Shown: positions 33,955 through 44,755 of the stretch, in pieces
Position numbering within the stretch: position 1 is the first letter of the stretch
Layout of the letters: the number at the start of each line of letters is the position of its first letter
Source: Aliarcobacter sp.
GTDB lineage: Bacteria > Campylobacterota > Campylobacteria > Campylobacterales > Arcobacteraceae
Assembly: GCA_028689025.1 (NCBI GenBank)
Contig: JAQTXA010000007.1
Coordinates: forward strand, 51,366-115,365
Reading direction: 5' to 3'
DNA length: 64,000 bases
Made by a program: the position numbers and the translations under genes
The notes under the pieces: model-generated
What the model was told of the DNA's origin: nothing
The model's database searches: none
Seen by the model: the letters and a program-made list of their open reading frames with translations, nothing else

Positions 33955-34683
33955 TTATCCTTCTGATCTAAAATCAACATTAACTTTTATATCTTTATCT
34001 TTTGTAGGCTTTGGATAAGCCACATTTTTTTGTTCTTCTAAAAATGCTTTTAATGATGAATCAAAAGACTCATCTCCAGAATTAGTAACAACACGATAAT
34101 CAAATCTACCATCTAAGTCTATCATAATTAAAACTACGGCTCTAAGTCCCGAACCAACTGGTACCCAAGCTGACAACAACTCTTGAACCTGTGAAAAGTA
34201 CTCATCTGTCTCTTGACCTTTATTTGCATTTGTACTTTTAACATTAGTTGCAGTTTTTTCATCTTCTAATATTTTATCAATTTTTATATTATTAGTTCTT
34301 TTTTCTTTTTCAAATTTTGATTTAAATCTTTTTGGATCTATTGATTTCTCAACATTATTAACTTCTTCTTTTGTAACTGTTTTAGCAGTCTCTTTTACAT
34401 TTGCAAATAAAGATTTAAGATCTGGTTTTTTTTCGTTTGAAGCTGACGCAACCTTTTCTTCTTTAACTGCTTCTTTCTCTATTATCTTTTCTGTCTTTTT
34501 TTCGACCATTTTTTTTTCTGCTTTTTCTGTAATCATATCAAGCTCTATAGTTGTTGATGTAGATTTAAGATCATAAGTTTTTGGAATTGGACTTGCTATA
34601 TAAGCAAATAACAAAAAACATACGAAAGCATAAAACGAAAGTGCTATTATACCTGAAAGTATAAATGAAAAATTATTTTGCAT
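33955..34683 (-). CDS. tolA: TolA/TonB-like energy-transducing protein
   Basis: The 242-residue protein has one N-terminal helix (residues 8-30, ILSGIIALSFYAFVCFLLF), a long lysine/glutamate-rich central stretch (about 45-150, EKKMVEKKTEKIIEKEAVKE), and a small C-terminal domain (about 155-242) resembling the TonB/TolA end fold (YFSQVQELLSAWVPVGSGL, DLDGRFDYRVVTNSGDESFD). It should span the periplasm from the TolQR motor to TolB/Pal. The position right after tolQ and tolR supports TolA over TonB. TolA is much longer in E. coli. Confidence 0.88.
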   Translation of the reverse strand: MQNNFSFILSGIIALSFYAFVCFLLFAYIASPIPKTYDLKSTSTTIELDMITEKAEKKMVEKKTEKIIEKEAVKEEKVASASNEKKPDLKSLFANVKETAKTVTKEEVNNVEKSIDPKRFKSKFEKEKRTNNIKIDKILEDEKTATNVKSTNANKGQETDEYFSQVQELLSAWVPVGSGLRAVVLIMIDLDGRFDYRVVTNSGDESFDSSLKAFLEEQKNVAYPKPTKDKDIKVNVDFRSEG

Positions 34684-34686
34684 TTA

Positions 34687-35076
34687 TTATCCATCTGTTA
34701 CTAAAGCAACTTTGAAAAAACCAGCTTCTTTAACTGATTTTAAAACAAAAATTATATCATCATATTTTAATTCTTTATCAGCTCTAATATGTATAGGAGT
34801 GTTTTGATCTTTTCCATTTGCAAATAAAAGAAAACTATCAGGGAAATTAGCTATTTCCACTTTATTTTTATTAAGTGTAACTATTCTATCTTTAGTAATA
34901 ATAATATCGATTTTTTGAACATCTTGAACTTGTTGTGATTTACTTCCACTAGGAAGATTGATTTGCTCTTCGAATTCTATAACGGGAGCAGTAACCATTA
35001 ATATGGCTAGTAAAACTAGCATAATATCAACTAAGGGTGTAATATTTAATTCTGGTTTATCATTAAAATCATACAC
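34687..35076 (-). CDS. tolR: TolR/ExbD-type proton channel subunit
   Basis: The 129-residue protein has the ExbD/TolR pattern: PELNITPLVDIMLVLLAILM with the essential aspartate in the single membrane helix (about 13-33), and a periplasmic domain ending in VLKSVKEAGFFKVALVTDG. It forms the proton-driven motor with TolQ. It lies 3 nt after tolQ and 3 nt before tolA. Confidence 0.93.
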   Translation of the reverse strand: MYDFNDKPELNITPLVDIMLVLLAILMVTAPVIEFEEQINLPSGSKSQQVQDVQKIDIIITKDRIVTLNKNKVEIANFPDSFLLFANGKDQNTPIHIRADKELKYDDIIFVLKSVKEAGFFKVALVTDG

Positions 35077-35079
35077 TAA

Positions 35080-35640
35080 TTAACCCTTAGCAATTAAAAT
35101 TTGCGATTGTGCCTTAAGATAAATATTTAACTCATAAATCTTTCTTGAAAGAATTTGATGAAAAGTATAAGCAAATATTGCAACAAAAATACCACAAGCA
35201 GTTGCTACTAATGCTTCACTAATTGCTGGTGCAATAATAGAAAAAGCAACTTTTGATTGATTTGCAAACTTTGCAAATGACTCTAATATACCAATAACAG
35301 TTCCAAAAAGACCAATAAAAGGTGATGTTGAAGAAATTATTGCTAACCATGAAATTCCAGAACTTGCATCTTTAATTATATTGATTTCACAAGCATATAA
35401 TAATTCTTTTGAAGCAAGGTTATTTGTACACTTATTTAGTGCAGACAATGACGAAAATCTAGCTTCTCTTGATGTTAATCCTTCAAGTGATCTTACTTCA
35501 TTTTTAATGAGTGCCATCACAGCAAAGTATCTATATAAGAAAATCCAAATTGTAACGATTAGGTAAATTGACAATAGTGCTAAAACTATATAAGTTATAG
35601 CACCACTATTTGCCAAATAATTTAGTATTGTAGTTATCAT
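35080..35640 (-). CDS. tolQ: TolQ/ExbB-type motor subunit
   Basis: The 186-residue protein has three membrane helices (about 15-37, 99-120, 136-160) and the conserved ISSTSPFIGLFGTVIGILESF and ISEALVATACGIFVAI segments of MotA/TolQ/ExbB proteins. It is shorter than E. coli TolQ (230) but of the length usual in Campylobacterota. It is the first gene of tolQRAB, 6 nt after atpC, so Tol expression is probably tied to the ATP synthase transcript. Confidence 0.93.
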   Translation of the reverse strand: MITTILNYLANSGAITYIVLALLSIYLIVTIWIFLYRYFAVMALIKNEVRSLEGLTSREARFSSLSALNKCTNNLASKELLYACEINIIKDASSGISWLAIISSTSPFIGLFGTVIGILESFAKFANQSKVAFSIIAPAISEALVATACGIFVAIFAYTFHQILSRKIYELNIYLKAQSQILIAKG

Positions 35641-35646
35641 GAGCTT

Positions 35647-36024
35647 TTATGCGAATGAATTAATTTTTGCTTCAACAGCAGCAACTGAAATGTTAGAATC
35701 TTTAACAGATTTAACTAACTCTTTTGCAGCTTCGATGTTTTTAGCAATTTCAGAGTCTTTTCCTGCAGTTAATGAAATAGCACCATCTGCTAATACATCT
35801 ACTGATTTCTCATCTACTTTTACATGTCCCCAATTAATAGCGACTGCTTCTGTAGAATTTGCTTTTTCAATAACGATTACACCAACTGTTAATGAAGAAA
35901 TTAATGATGAGTGTCCTGGTAGAACACCGAACTCTCCCTCTTTTCCAGGGAGAGTTACAGTTTTAACATCATCATTAAAGATTTCTCCATTAGGTGTAAC
36001 GATTGATAATCTAATTGTATCCAT
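35647..36024 (-). CDS. atpC: ATP synthase F1 subunit epsilon
   Basis: The 125-residue protein has the epsilon beta-sandwich: TIRLSIVTPNGEIFNDDVK, LPGKEGEFGVLPGHSSLIS and the C-terminal helix pair (EIAKNIEAAKELVKSVKD). It regulates rotation in F1. It is the last atp gene here, 23 bp after atpD. Confidence 0.95.
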   Translation of the reverse strand: MDTIRLSIVTPNGEIFNDDVKTVTLPGKEGEFGVLPGHSSLISSLTVGVIVIEKANSTEAVAINWGHVKVDEKSVDVLADGAISLTAGKDSEIAKNIEAAKELVKSVKDSNISVAAVEAKINSFA

Positions 36025-36047
36025 GTTATGCCTTAATGGTTTTGTTG

Positions 36048-37460
<1,413 letters not shown>

Positions 37461-38345
37461 TTATTTTAATGCTTCAACACCACTGATAATCTCTATCAGC
37501 TCTGTTGTAATTGCAGCTTGTCTAGCTTTATTATATTCAACTGTTAAACTATTAACTTTTTCTTTTGCATTTTTAGTAGCAGCTTCCATTGCTTGCATTC
37601 TAGCACTGTGCTCTGCAGCTAAAGAGTCAATTAAAGCATAATACATATTGAAATCAATATATTTATCTGTTAATCCGTCTAATACTTCTTGATCATCATC
37701 TGGCTCAATATCTAACATAGAATCAGAATTTACTGTTTCTACATTATCTAAGCTAATTGGTAATAATGTTCTAACTCTAATTTCTTGAGTTAACATATTT
37801 AAAAAACCATTATAAACCAAAACTACTCTATCAGTAACTTCATTTTTAAAATCTTCAACAACAGAATGAATAAACTCTGCAGCTCTATCATACTCAGGAG
37901 CAGAAGATAAATCAGAAACTCTTTGCTCTAAAGCAACACCTTGGAAAGAAAAGAAATCAACACCTTTTCTACCAGCAGCTCTTAATCTAACTTTTGTACC
38001 TTTTGCTTCATATTCAGCAATTAATTTACTAACAGTTTTAATTGTTGCCATATTAAAACCACCGCAAAGTCCTTTATCAGCAGTAACAAAAACAATATCA
38101 ACTGTTTTTGGAGTAGCATTTTGAACAAATGCTCTACTAATATTTCCTTCGTCTTGAACTTTGCTAACTCTAGCAGCAATATCAGAAAGAACATCATTAA
38201 TCTTTATTGCATAACTTCTAGCTTGTTCAGATAACTGTCTAGTTCTAGTAAGTTTTGCAGAAGATACAAGCTTCATAGCTTTTGTTGTCTTCTGAGTATT
38301 TTTAACACTACCTATTTTTAATTTTATCTCTTTTAAGTTAGCCAT
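37461..38345 (-). CDS. atpG: ATP synthase F1 subunit gamma
   Basis: The 294-residue rotor subunit has the N-terminal coiled-coil start (LKEIKLKIGSVKNTQKTTKA), VFVTADKGLCGGFN, and the C-terminal helix (AMEAATKNAKEKVNSLT, YNKARQAAITTELIEIISG). It turns inside the alpha3beta3 head. It lies 10 bp after atpA. Confidence 0.98.
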   Translation of the reverse strand: MANLKEIKLKIGSVKNTQKTTKAMKLVSSAKLTRTRQLSEQARSYAIKINDVLSDIAARVSKVQDEGNISRAFVQNATPKTVDIVFVTADKGLCGGFNMATIKTVSKLIAEYEAKGTKVRLRAAGRKGVDFFSFQGVALEQRVSDLSSAPEYDRAAEFIHSVVEDFKNEVTDRVVLVYNGFLNMLTQEIRVRTLLPISLDNVETVNSDSMLDIEPDDDQEVLDGLTDKYIDFNMYYALIDSLAAEHSARMQAMEAATKNAKEKVNSLTVEYNKARQAAITTELIEIISGVEALK

Positions 38346-38355
38346 TGACTAATCC

Positions 38356-39873
38356 TTAGTTTGCACTAAATACAGTTTTAAACTCTTCTAATGCAGCTTT
38401 TAATTCTGCTTCTGTATTATCATCAATTTTTTGAGATGTTCTGATTGCATCTAAAATATTTGAATATTTTTGTTCGAAGAACGCATGTAATTCAGCTTCA
38501 AATCTTACAACATCACCAACAGCGATATCATTTAAGTACCCTTTAGTACCAGCATAAATAATAACAATTTGTTTTTCAATAACTAATGGTTTATTTACAC
38601 CTTGTTTTAATACTTCAACCATTCTTTGACCAAGCTCTAATTCTCTTCTAGTAGCTTCATCTAAGTCAGATGCAAATTGAGCAAATGCTTCAAGTTCTCT
38701 ATATTGTGCAAGAGATAATTTTAAAGTACCAGCAACTTGTTTAGTAGCTTTAATTTGTGCGGCTCCACCAACTCTTGATACTGATAAACCAACATTAATT
38801 GCAGGTCTAATACCTGAGTTAAATAGGTTTGTTTCTAAGAAAATTTGTCCATCAGTAATAGAAATTACGTTAGTTGGGATATATGCAGCAACATCTCCAG
38901 CTTGTGTTTCGATAATTGGTAGCGCAGTCATAGAACCAGCACCTTTTTCATCACACATTTTTGCAGCTCTTTCTAATAATCTTGAGTGTAGATAAAATAC
39001 ATCCCCTGGATATGCTTCTCTTCCCGGAGGTCTTCTTAAAATTAATGACATTTCTCTATATGCAACAGCATGTTTAGATAAATCATCATAAATAATAAGT
39101 GCATGTTTACCATTGTCTCTGAAGAATTCACCAATAGTAACACCTGTATATGGTGCTAAGAATTGTAATGCAGCAGAATCAGCAGCAGAAGCATTAACAA
39201 CAATTGAATACTCCATTGCACCAGCTTCTTCTAATGTTCTAACAACAGAAGCAACTGAAGATGATTTTTGACCAATAGCAACATAAATACAAATAACATT
39301 CTCACCTTTTTGGTTAAGAATTGTGTCAATTGCAACTGTTGTTTTACCAGTTTGTCTATCACCAATAATAAGCTCTCTTTGACCTCTACCAATTGGAACT
39401 AATGCATCAATAGCTTTAATACCAGTTGTTAATGGTTCATGAACAGATTTTCTAGCCATGATTCCAGGAGCTTTTTCTTCAACTAATCTGTTTTCAGAAG
39501 CAGCAATTGCACCTTTGCCATCAATTGGTTCACCAAGAGCATTAACAACTCTTCCAACCATAGCATCACCAACTGGAGTTGATAAAAGTTTTCCAAGTCT
39601 TTTACAAGAAGTACCTTCTCTTAGACCTTCACCTTTTCCAAGAACAACAATACCAACTGAAGATTCTTCTAAATTTGAAGCAAGACCTCTCTCACCATTT
39701 TCAAATTCAACAATTTCCCCAGCCATAACATTTTTTAGACCGTAAACTTGAGCAATACCATCTGCATAAGAGATAATTTTACCTGTTTCATTTACATCTA
39801 CATTTAATTCAAAGTTATCAATTCTTTCTTTAATTATAGAACTGATTTCATCAGCTTGAATTTTTGCACCCAT
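38356..39873 (-). CDS. atpA: ATP synthase F1 subunit alpha
   Basis: The 505-residue subunit has the P-loop [25 protein letters not shown]-type [12 protein letters not shown], and [20 protein letters not shown]. It is the non-catalytic nucleotide-binding partner of beta. Length is standard. It starts 21 bp after atpH with a GGAGAAA ribosome site. Confidence 0.98.
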   Translation of the reverse strand: MGAKIQADEISSIIKERIDNFELNVDVNETGKIISYADGIAQVYGLKNVMAGEIVEFENGERGLASNLEESSVGIVVLGKGEGLREGTSCKRLGKLLSTPVGDAMVGRVVNALGEPIDGKGAIAASENRLVEEKAPGIMARKSVHEPLTTGIKAIDALVPIGRGQRELIIGDRQTGKTTVAIDTILNQKGENVICIYVAIGQKSSSVASVVRTLEEAGAMEYSIVVNASAADSAALQFLAPYTGVTIGEFFRDNGKHALIIYDDLSKHAVAYREMSLILRRPPGREAYPGDVFYLHSRLLERAAKMCDEKGAGSMTALPIIETQAGDVAAYIPTNVISITDGQIFLETNLFNSGIRPAINVGLSVSRVGGAAQIKATKQVAGTLKLSLAQYRELEAFAQFASDLDEATRRELELGQRMVEVLKQGVNKPLVIEKQIVIIYAGTKGYLNDIAVGDVVRFEAELHAFFEQKYSNILDAIRTSQKIDDNTEAELKAALEEFKTVFSAN

Positions 39874-39894
39874 TCAATTTCTCCTTTGTAAGTT

Positions 39895-40428
39895 CTAAAC
39901 TGCTTTTAAAATATGATCTATTAATTGTGATTTCAATCTCTCTTTTGAAAAAGAAATTTCAACTCCCAACCCATCGATATCTACTTTAATTCCATCATAA
40001 TCACAAACTTTTTGTGATAATGATAATTTAACATCAAATTTTTTACTAAATTGATCTTCAATTGAAGATACATAGTCACTTGATAACTCAAGATTTGTGT
40101 AAACAACTCCAACATAACTATTATTCATTTTTGCAAGTTGAGTGTTTAATTCATTTGCAATAAATGGTAATAATGATAGTCTTCTTTTTTCACCAAGTAA
40201 TTTAATGAAATTTTTTAATGTTTCATTATTTGCTGCATCAACTAAAGAGATAATTAAATCTACTTTTGCTTTATCAGCTATTTCTGGAGAAGTTATAATT
40301 GAAATAAATTTTTCATCAGTAAATGCTGATGAAATAGTATTTAAATCACTACTAATGTTGCTTATAACTTGATTATCTCTACCGTCAATCAAAGCTTTAA
40401 CGTATCTTTTTGCTACTAAATCATTCAT
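39895..40428 (-). CDS. atpH: ATP synthase F1 subunit delta
   Basis: The 177-residue protein matches the delta/OSCP family: VAKRYVKALIDG at the start, LKNFIKLLGEKRRLSLLPFI, and the C-terminal DGIKVDIDGLGVEISFSKE with the membrane-distal stalk-binding end. It joins the b/b' stator to the F1 head. Its ATG overlaps the atpF stop by one base. Confidence 0.94.
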   Translation of the reverse strand: MNDLVAKRYVKALIDGRDNQVISNISSDLNTISSAFTDEKFISIITSPEIADKAKVDLIISLVDAANNETLKNFIKLLGEKRRLSLLPFIANELNTQLAKMNNSYVGVVYTNLELSSDYVSSIEDQFSKKFDVKLSLSQKVCDYDGIKVDIDGLGVEISFSKERLKSQLIDHILKAV

Positions 40429-40940
40429 TATGCTACCTTTTTAAGAACAATATTTGCTAACTCATTTTGAGTTAATTTAATATTTTCTGAACTTAATAGC
40501 TCTTCAAGAACTTGAGTAACAACCTCTTTTTTAGCTTTTGATGTTTCAACTTTCATCATTTCATCTAAACTTTTATTTAGATTAGCGATGTCTGAATCAA
40601 CAGCAGTTGCAACTTTTTGTTTAACTGAATCTATGTCAGCTTTTGCACCTTCGATAATATCAGTAGCAATTTTTTTTGCTTCTTCTAATTTCTTTTGTGC
40701 ATTTTTCACTTTATCTTGAGAAGCTTTTAAAGTATCTTGTACTTTGTCAAGTTCCCCTTGAATAGATAAAGATCTCTCAGCAAAAAATGCTTTAATTTTA
40801 TCAGCAAGTATATACCATAAAATTCCAGCAAAAATTATAAAGTTAACGGTTCTTTGTACTATATCAGTCTCAACCGCACCTTCGTTTGCAAGTAATGCAA
40901 CAGGAGCTAAAGCCAACCCAAGTAATAACATTCTTTTCAT
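40428..40940 (-). CDS. atpF: ATP synthase Fo subunit b
   Basis: The 170-residue protein begins with a cleavable-looking hydrophobic segment (KRMLLLGLALAPVALLANE), then a membrane helix (about 27-46, VNFIIFAGILWYILADKIK) and a long coiled coil. It is the stator stalk. Two hydrophobic segments, with the first resembling a signal peptide, are usual for this subunit in Campylobacterota. Confidence 0.93.
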   Translation of the reverse strand: MKRMLLLGLALAPVALLANEGAVETDIVQRTVNFIIFAGILWYILADKIKAFFAERSLSIQGELDKVQDTLKASQDKVKNAQKKLEEAKKIATDIIEGAKADIDSVKQKVATAVDSDIANLNKSLDEMMKVETSKAKKEVVTQVLEELLSSENIKLTQNELANIVLKKVA

Positions 40941-40952
40941 ATTCTCTTCCCC

Positions 40953-41375
40953 TTAAATTGAGCTAAGCTTAGCTTTTAGGCTCTCATTAAATTGAGGCAT
41001 AGAAGATACTAAAGAATCTTTTAAAGCTTTAGTCTCGTCTTGTAAGTTTTTAGCAAATTCCGCAGATTTTACTTCTAAATTAGATTTAGCACTTGCAAGT
41101 TTTGCATCAGCACTATCCTTTGCTTCCTTATAAGCTTGTTCTCTAATTGCAGCCGCCTCTTTTTTCGCTTTAGCAATGATATCATTTGCTTCGGCTAATA
41201 AACCATCCACATCAGCAGCGTTTGATTTTGCGTCTTCTAAATCTTTTTTTATAGAAGCCGTTCTATCATCCATATGCTTTAATAATGGTTTGAAAAGACA
41301 ACTGTTTAGTCTAGCAACAACTAAAAGAAAGATGATACCAGAGCTAAGCAATAATACAGGACTTATGTCTAACAT
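40953..41375 (-). CDS. ATP synthase Fo subunit b'
   Basis: The 140-residue protein has one N-terminal helix (LDISPVLLLSSGIIFLLVV) followed by a charged coiled coil (DDRTASIKKDLEDAKSNA onward). Together with the b subunit 12 bp downstream it forms a heterodimeric stator, as in other Campylobacterota. It is the first atp gene; the 113-bp region before it, up to parB, contains an imperfect A/T palindrome around 41396-41416 and the likely atp promoter. The a and c subunits (atpB, atpE) are not in this window. Confidence 0.92.
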   Translation of the reverse strand: MLDISPVLLLSSGIIFLLVVARLNSCLFKPLLKHMDDRTASIKKDLEDAKSNAADVDGLLAEANDIIAKAKKEAAAIREQAYKEAKDSADAKLASAKSNLEVKSAEFAKNLQDETKALKDSLVSSMPQFNESLKAKLSSI

Positions 41376-41488
41376 TCATTCCTCCATATTTTTTACAGTT
41401 TAGTTTAACTAAAACTCTATTATTTTAGCAAAACTAACTATAAAATTATATTAAAAGAAAAAATTAGGTTACAAATTTTTGGATAGTG

Positions 41489-42346
41489 TTACGATTGGAT
41501 ATTAAAGTAGCTAATAATTTTATCTACTTCTTCTTGTGAGTTAAATTCAATTTTAAAATAGTTTTTTTCTACTTTTACTTTTAGATTATTTTCCTTTAGT
41601 TTTTCAACTATATTATTAAGAGGGATAAAGTCATAAAGGTCTTTTGGCTTATCTTTTTTTGGTTTTTCAATATTCTTTTCTTTTAATTCTTTTACTAATT
41701 TTTCAGTTTCTCTAACAGAAAGTTTCTGTCCAATAATAGAATCACAAACCATTCTTTGTTCATCTGAACTAAGTCCAATCATAACTTTTGCATGCCCTGC
41801 ACTAATTTTGTCACTTGCTAAAAATTGTTGTACATATGAGTTTAATTGTAACAATCTTAGTGTATTTGTAATAGATGTTCTACTTTTGAATACTTTTTTT
41901 GATAATTCTTCATGGGTAATACTATGTTCATTTAGTAACTGTGCGTAACAATATGCCAGTTCAATTATATTTAAGTCATCTCTTTGAATATTTTCAATTA
42001 GTGCTAATTCTCTTAATTTAAATTCATCAGCATCAATTATAATTGCTTTAATTTTGTCTATATTTGCAAGTTTATGAGCTCTTAATCTTCTCTCACCTGC
42101 AACTAAAGTGTAACTATTATTCCCATTCTCAATTACTACTATTGGTTGTAATAATCCATGTTCTTTAATTGATTCACTTAAATCATTTAATTTTTCTTCA
42201 TCAAATATTTTTCTTGGCTGGTTAGGATTAGCTTTTATTGTTGTTACATCTATTTTTAAAACGCCAGATTTGTTACTTCTTGTTGAATTTTCATAAGCTG
42301 ATTCAACTTCTCCTAATAATTCTCCTAATCCTCTACCTAATGCCAT
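41489..42346 (-). CDS. parB: Chromosome partitioning protein ParB
   Basis: The 285-residue protein has the ParB N-terminal CTPase domain (IKANPNQPRKIFDEEKLNDL, LVAGERRLRAHKLA), the helix-turn-helix (THEELSKKVFKSRTSITNTL, ISAGHAKVMIGL) and a short C-terminal dimerisation part. It loads at parS and slides as a CTP clamp. No parS-like 16-mer was noticed in this window. It lies 21 bp after parA. Confidence 0.95.
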   Translation of the reverse strand: MALGRGLGELLGEVESAYENSTRSNKSGVLKIDVTTIKANPNQPRKIFDEEKLNDLSESIKEHGLLQPIVVIENGNNSYTLVAGERRLRAHKLANIDKIKAIIIDADEFKLRELALIENIQRDDLNIIELAYCYAQLLNEHSITHEELSKKVFKSRTSITNTLRLLQLNSYVQQFLASDKISAGHAKVMIGLSSDEQRMVCDSIIGQKLSVRETEKLVKELKEKNIEKPKKDKPKDLYDFIPLNNIVEKLKENNLKVKVEKNYFKIEFNSQEEVDKIISYFNIQS

Positions 42347-42367
42347 AATATTTCCTACTATTAAAAA

Positions 42368-43144
42368 TTAACCTGCTATTGCTCTTGCTAAATGTGTATA
42401 TGCTTTCGTACCACTTGAATTTGTATCATATAGCATAATTGGCTTACCAAAACTTGGACTCTCTGCTAATTTTACATTTCTTGGAATTACAACATATGAA
42501 TTTTCATCTATTTTGAATAATTTATTTTCAAAATGTTGTGCTAAATCTGCAAACACTTGTTTTGATAAATTATTTTGAGAGCTGTACATTGTTGGTAAAA
42601 AACCTCTAATTTGTAAAGATTGATTTATTGTTTGTTTAACTAATTTAATTGTATTTAACAACTGCGCTAAACCTTCTAATGCAAAAAACTCACACTGAAT
42701 TGGAATCAAAACAGATGTAGATGCACTTAATGTATTTATTGTAATTGGACCCAACGCTGGAGGTGAATCAATAATAATATAATCAAAATCTTTCTTAATT
42801 GGATCAATTTTTCTTTTTAATACTAATTCTCTCTCTTTTGTATTTTTATAAAACTCTTTTTCAATTCCAACAAGTCCAATATTAGAAGGAGCAACTTTTA
42901 AATTCTCTATTTCAGAATCTAAAATAATTTCACTTAACTCTTTTGTACCTAACATTACATGATAGATATTGTATTCATAAGTATCCCTATGAAAACCCAG
43001 TGAAGTTGTAGCATTTGCTTGTGGATCTGCATCAATTAATAATACTCTCTTACCTTCAAGTGCAAGGGCTGCACTTAAGTTTACAGCAGTCGTAGTTTTA
43101 CCCACACCGCCTTTTTGATTAGCTATTGAAATAATTTCTGTCAT
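42368..43144 (-). CDS. parA: Chromosome partitioning ATPase ParA/Soj
   Basis: The 258-residue protein has the deviant Walker A ANQKGGVGKTTTAVNLSAAL, switch DADPQANATTSLG, and IIIDSPPALGPIT. It is a small, DNA-binding-domain-free ParA as in Soj. It works with ParB in origin segregation. Its ATG overlaps the birA stop by 4 nt (ATGA). Confidence 0.97.
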   Translation of the reverse strand: MTEIISIANQKGGVGKTTTAVNLSAALALEGKRVLLIDADPQANATTSLGFHRDTYEYNIYHVMLGTKELSEIILDSEIENLKVAPSNIGLVGIEKEFYKNTKERELVLKRKIDPIKKDFDYIIIDSPPALGPITINTLSASTSVLIPIQCEFFALEGLAQLLNTIKLVKQTINQSLQIRGFLPTMYSSQNNLSKQVFADLAQHFENKLFKIDENSYVVIPRNVKLAESPSFGKPIMLYDTNSSGTKAYTHLARAIAG

Positions 43145-43776
43145 CTTAAACTAAATACCTTTTTATTGTTTACTTGTATTGAACCATCATCATTTAGCGC
43201 TACATTTTCGAGAGAAACTTTTTGGCCATCGATGGTTGTTTGGAACTTTTTGCTATGTTGGAATTCTATCTTAAACTCACTAAATATTTGCTTCCAAAAA
43301 ATCTTTTTTTCTAATTTAGAAAAATAATTTTTTAACATATAATTTATGTCTACATTTATATCTAATTTTCCAAAATCATCACTTACTTCTTTTAAATTTA
43401 TTCCTATTCCACAATAGAGTAAATCTTTTGAAACTGTAGTTATTGTACCACCAATTTTTTTATCTTCTAAATAAAAATCATTTGGCCATTTTAACCAAAC
43501 TTTTGAACCCATATCTTTTAGAACATCTTTTAAAATATAAGAAAAGTATATTGAACTACTTTGTAAAGGCAAATCTTCTGGTAAAAAACTGCTATCAACA
43601 ACAAAAGAGAAAAATAGATTTCCTTCTTTACCTAACCAAGAATTACCTCTGCTACCAATTCCATGAGTTTGATAATCACATAAAACACACAAAGGTTCAA
43701 AATAACCATTTTCAATTATGTAATCTTTAATGTATCTGTGTGTAGAATCAATTTCTTTTAATTTTATTATTTTCAT
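43141..43776 (-). CDS. birA: Biotin-[acetyl-CoA-carboxylase] ligase, catalytic domain only
   Basis: The protein is 211 residues from the ATG at 43776. An ATG five codons upstream (43791) overlaps a TATAAT box, and homologues commonly begin MKII, so the shorter form is preferred. EIDSTHRYIKDY, GIGSRGNSWLG and VWLKWPNDFYLEDKKIGG are the biotin-protein-ligase motifs. There is no N-terminal helix-turn-helix, so it should not act as a repressor. It attaches biotin to the carboxyl-carrier protein. It is the first gene of birA-parA-parB. Confidence 0.93.
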   Translation of the reverse strand: MKIIKLKEIDSTHRYIKDYIIENGYFEPLCVLCDYQTHGIGSRGNSWLGKEGNLFFSFVVDSSFLPEDLPLQSSSIYFSYILKDVLKDMGSKVWLKWPNDFYLEDKKIGGTITTVSKDLLYCGIGINLKEVSDDFGKLDINVDINYMLKNYFSKLEKKIFWKQIFSEFKIEFQHSKKFQTTIDGQKVSLENVALNDDGSIQVNNKKVFSLR

Positions 43777-43782
43777 ATTCTC

Positions 43783-43788
43783 ATTATA
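43783..43788 (-). promoter_or_regulatory. -10 box of birA-parAB, close to the start codon
   Basis: On the reverse strand TGTATAAT ends 6 nt before the preferred birA ATG at 43776. With normal spacing transcription would begin at or next to the ATG, giving a leaderless or nearly leaderless mRNA. Confidence 0.45.
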
Positions 43789-43816
43789 CATAATAAAAAT
43801 AGAAGATTTTATTAAA

Positions 43817-43822
43817 TATAAT
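43817..43822 (+). promoter_or_regulatory. -10 box for the AEC transporter gene
   Basis: A consensus TATAAT lies 19 nt upstream of the ATG at 43842, in the 65-bp region divergent from birA. Confidence 0.5.
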
Positions 43823-43841
43823 CTAAATAAAAAAGGCCATT

Positions 43842-44735
43842 ATGCTAGATCCTGTTTTACCAATTGCAATATATTTACTATTAGGTTATACCTTTAAAAT
43901 TATTTATCAAGATAATTCAAAACAATTAATTGAATTTATAATTTATTTCTCACTTCCAGCTATAGTGTTTTCTAAAATTTATCCTTTGGTTCTTGATGAA
44001 AAAATATTTGGATTAATTTTAATGTTCATTTGTTTTATTCTGTTTAACCTTTTACTTGCCTATTTCATCGGTAAAATGATGAAACTTAATAGACTTTTAT
44101 TAGCAACTTTTATGATTATGGCAACTTTTGGAAATACTTCATTTATTGGATTTTCATATATTAATGCTTTTTATGGTGAAGACTATATTGTTTATGGGTT
44201 AATTTATGATTTATTTGGATCATTTTTACTTCTTGTTTCAATTGGTATGTTTATAATTACATGGGGAAGTGGTAAAAAAAATAGTATTAAATCTATTTTT
44301 AAAAGCATATTTTTATTTCCACCATCACTTATGTTTTTTATAACTGTTCTTGTAAAAAACTTTGAAATTCCAAATTTTCTATTATTAACAACTCAAACAT
44401 TAGGTTCAACTTTAGTTCCAATTGCCATGATTGCAATTGGAATGAAATTAGAACTAAAACATATCTTTGCAAGATTTCATATTGTATCAATGGCAATGCT
44501 CTTAAAAATGGTAATAGTTCCAATAATTGTATTAATTGGATTTCAACAATTTTATGGAATTCATGAAACTTGGGTGAAAGTAACAATAATTGAAGTTGCA
44601 ATGCCTCCAATGACAATGGCAACAGTTTTAGCAATAAAAGGTGGATTGGATGAAAAGGTAGCTATAAACTCTTTAGTTTTAGGAGTTTTATTAAGTCTTA
44701 TTACAATCACATTATATACATCATACTTAGCATAA
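43842..44735 (+). CDS. AEC (auxin efflux carrier) family transporter
   Basis: The 297-residue protein has about ten membrane helices. It begins LDPVLPIAIYLLLGYTFKI and shows the AEC-type half-repeats, with FGNTSFIGFSYINAFYGE in the first half and VAMPPMTMATVLAIKGGLDE in the second. Bacterial members export or import malate, other organic acids or related compounds; the substrate cannot be told here. The gene stands alone, divergent from birA, and its last codons form part of an inverted repeat with the end of the convergent kinase gene. Confidence 0.88.
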   Translation: MLDPVLPIAIYLLLGYTFKIIYQDNSKQLIEFIIYFSLPAIVFSKIYPLVLDEKIFGLILMFICFILFNLLLAYFIGKMMKLNRLLLATFMIMATFGNTSFIGFSYINAFYGEDYIVYGLIYDLFGSFLLLVSIGMFIITWGSGKKNSIKSIFKSIFLFPPSLMFFITVLVKNFEIPNFLLLTTQTLGSTLVPIAMIAIGMKLELKHIFARFHIVSMAMLLKMVIVPIIVLIGFQQFYGIHETWVKVTIIEVAMPPMTMATVLAIKGGLDEKVAINSLVLGVLLSLITITLYTSYLA

Positions 44736-44755
44736 TTTTATGCTAATGTGATTGT
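44703..44755. terminator. Nested inverted repeat across two convergent gene ends
   Basis: TTAGCATAA at 44727-44735 pairs with TTATGCTAA at 44738-44746. An outer pair, ACAATCACATTA at 44703-44714 with TAATGTGATTGT at 44744-44755, is also perfect. Both lie in the final codons of the two convergent genes and likely serve as a shared terminator or transcript end. Confidence 0.6.

Noticed and set aside
41376..43144. parS site near parAB
   Set aside because: No 16-mer resembling the bacterial parS palindrome was found by eye in or around parA and parB.
43774..43791. Longer birA starting at 43791
   Set aside because: The upstream ATG overlaps the -10 box and has no ribosome site; the shorter form starts like homologues.
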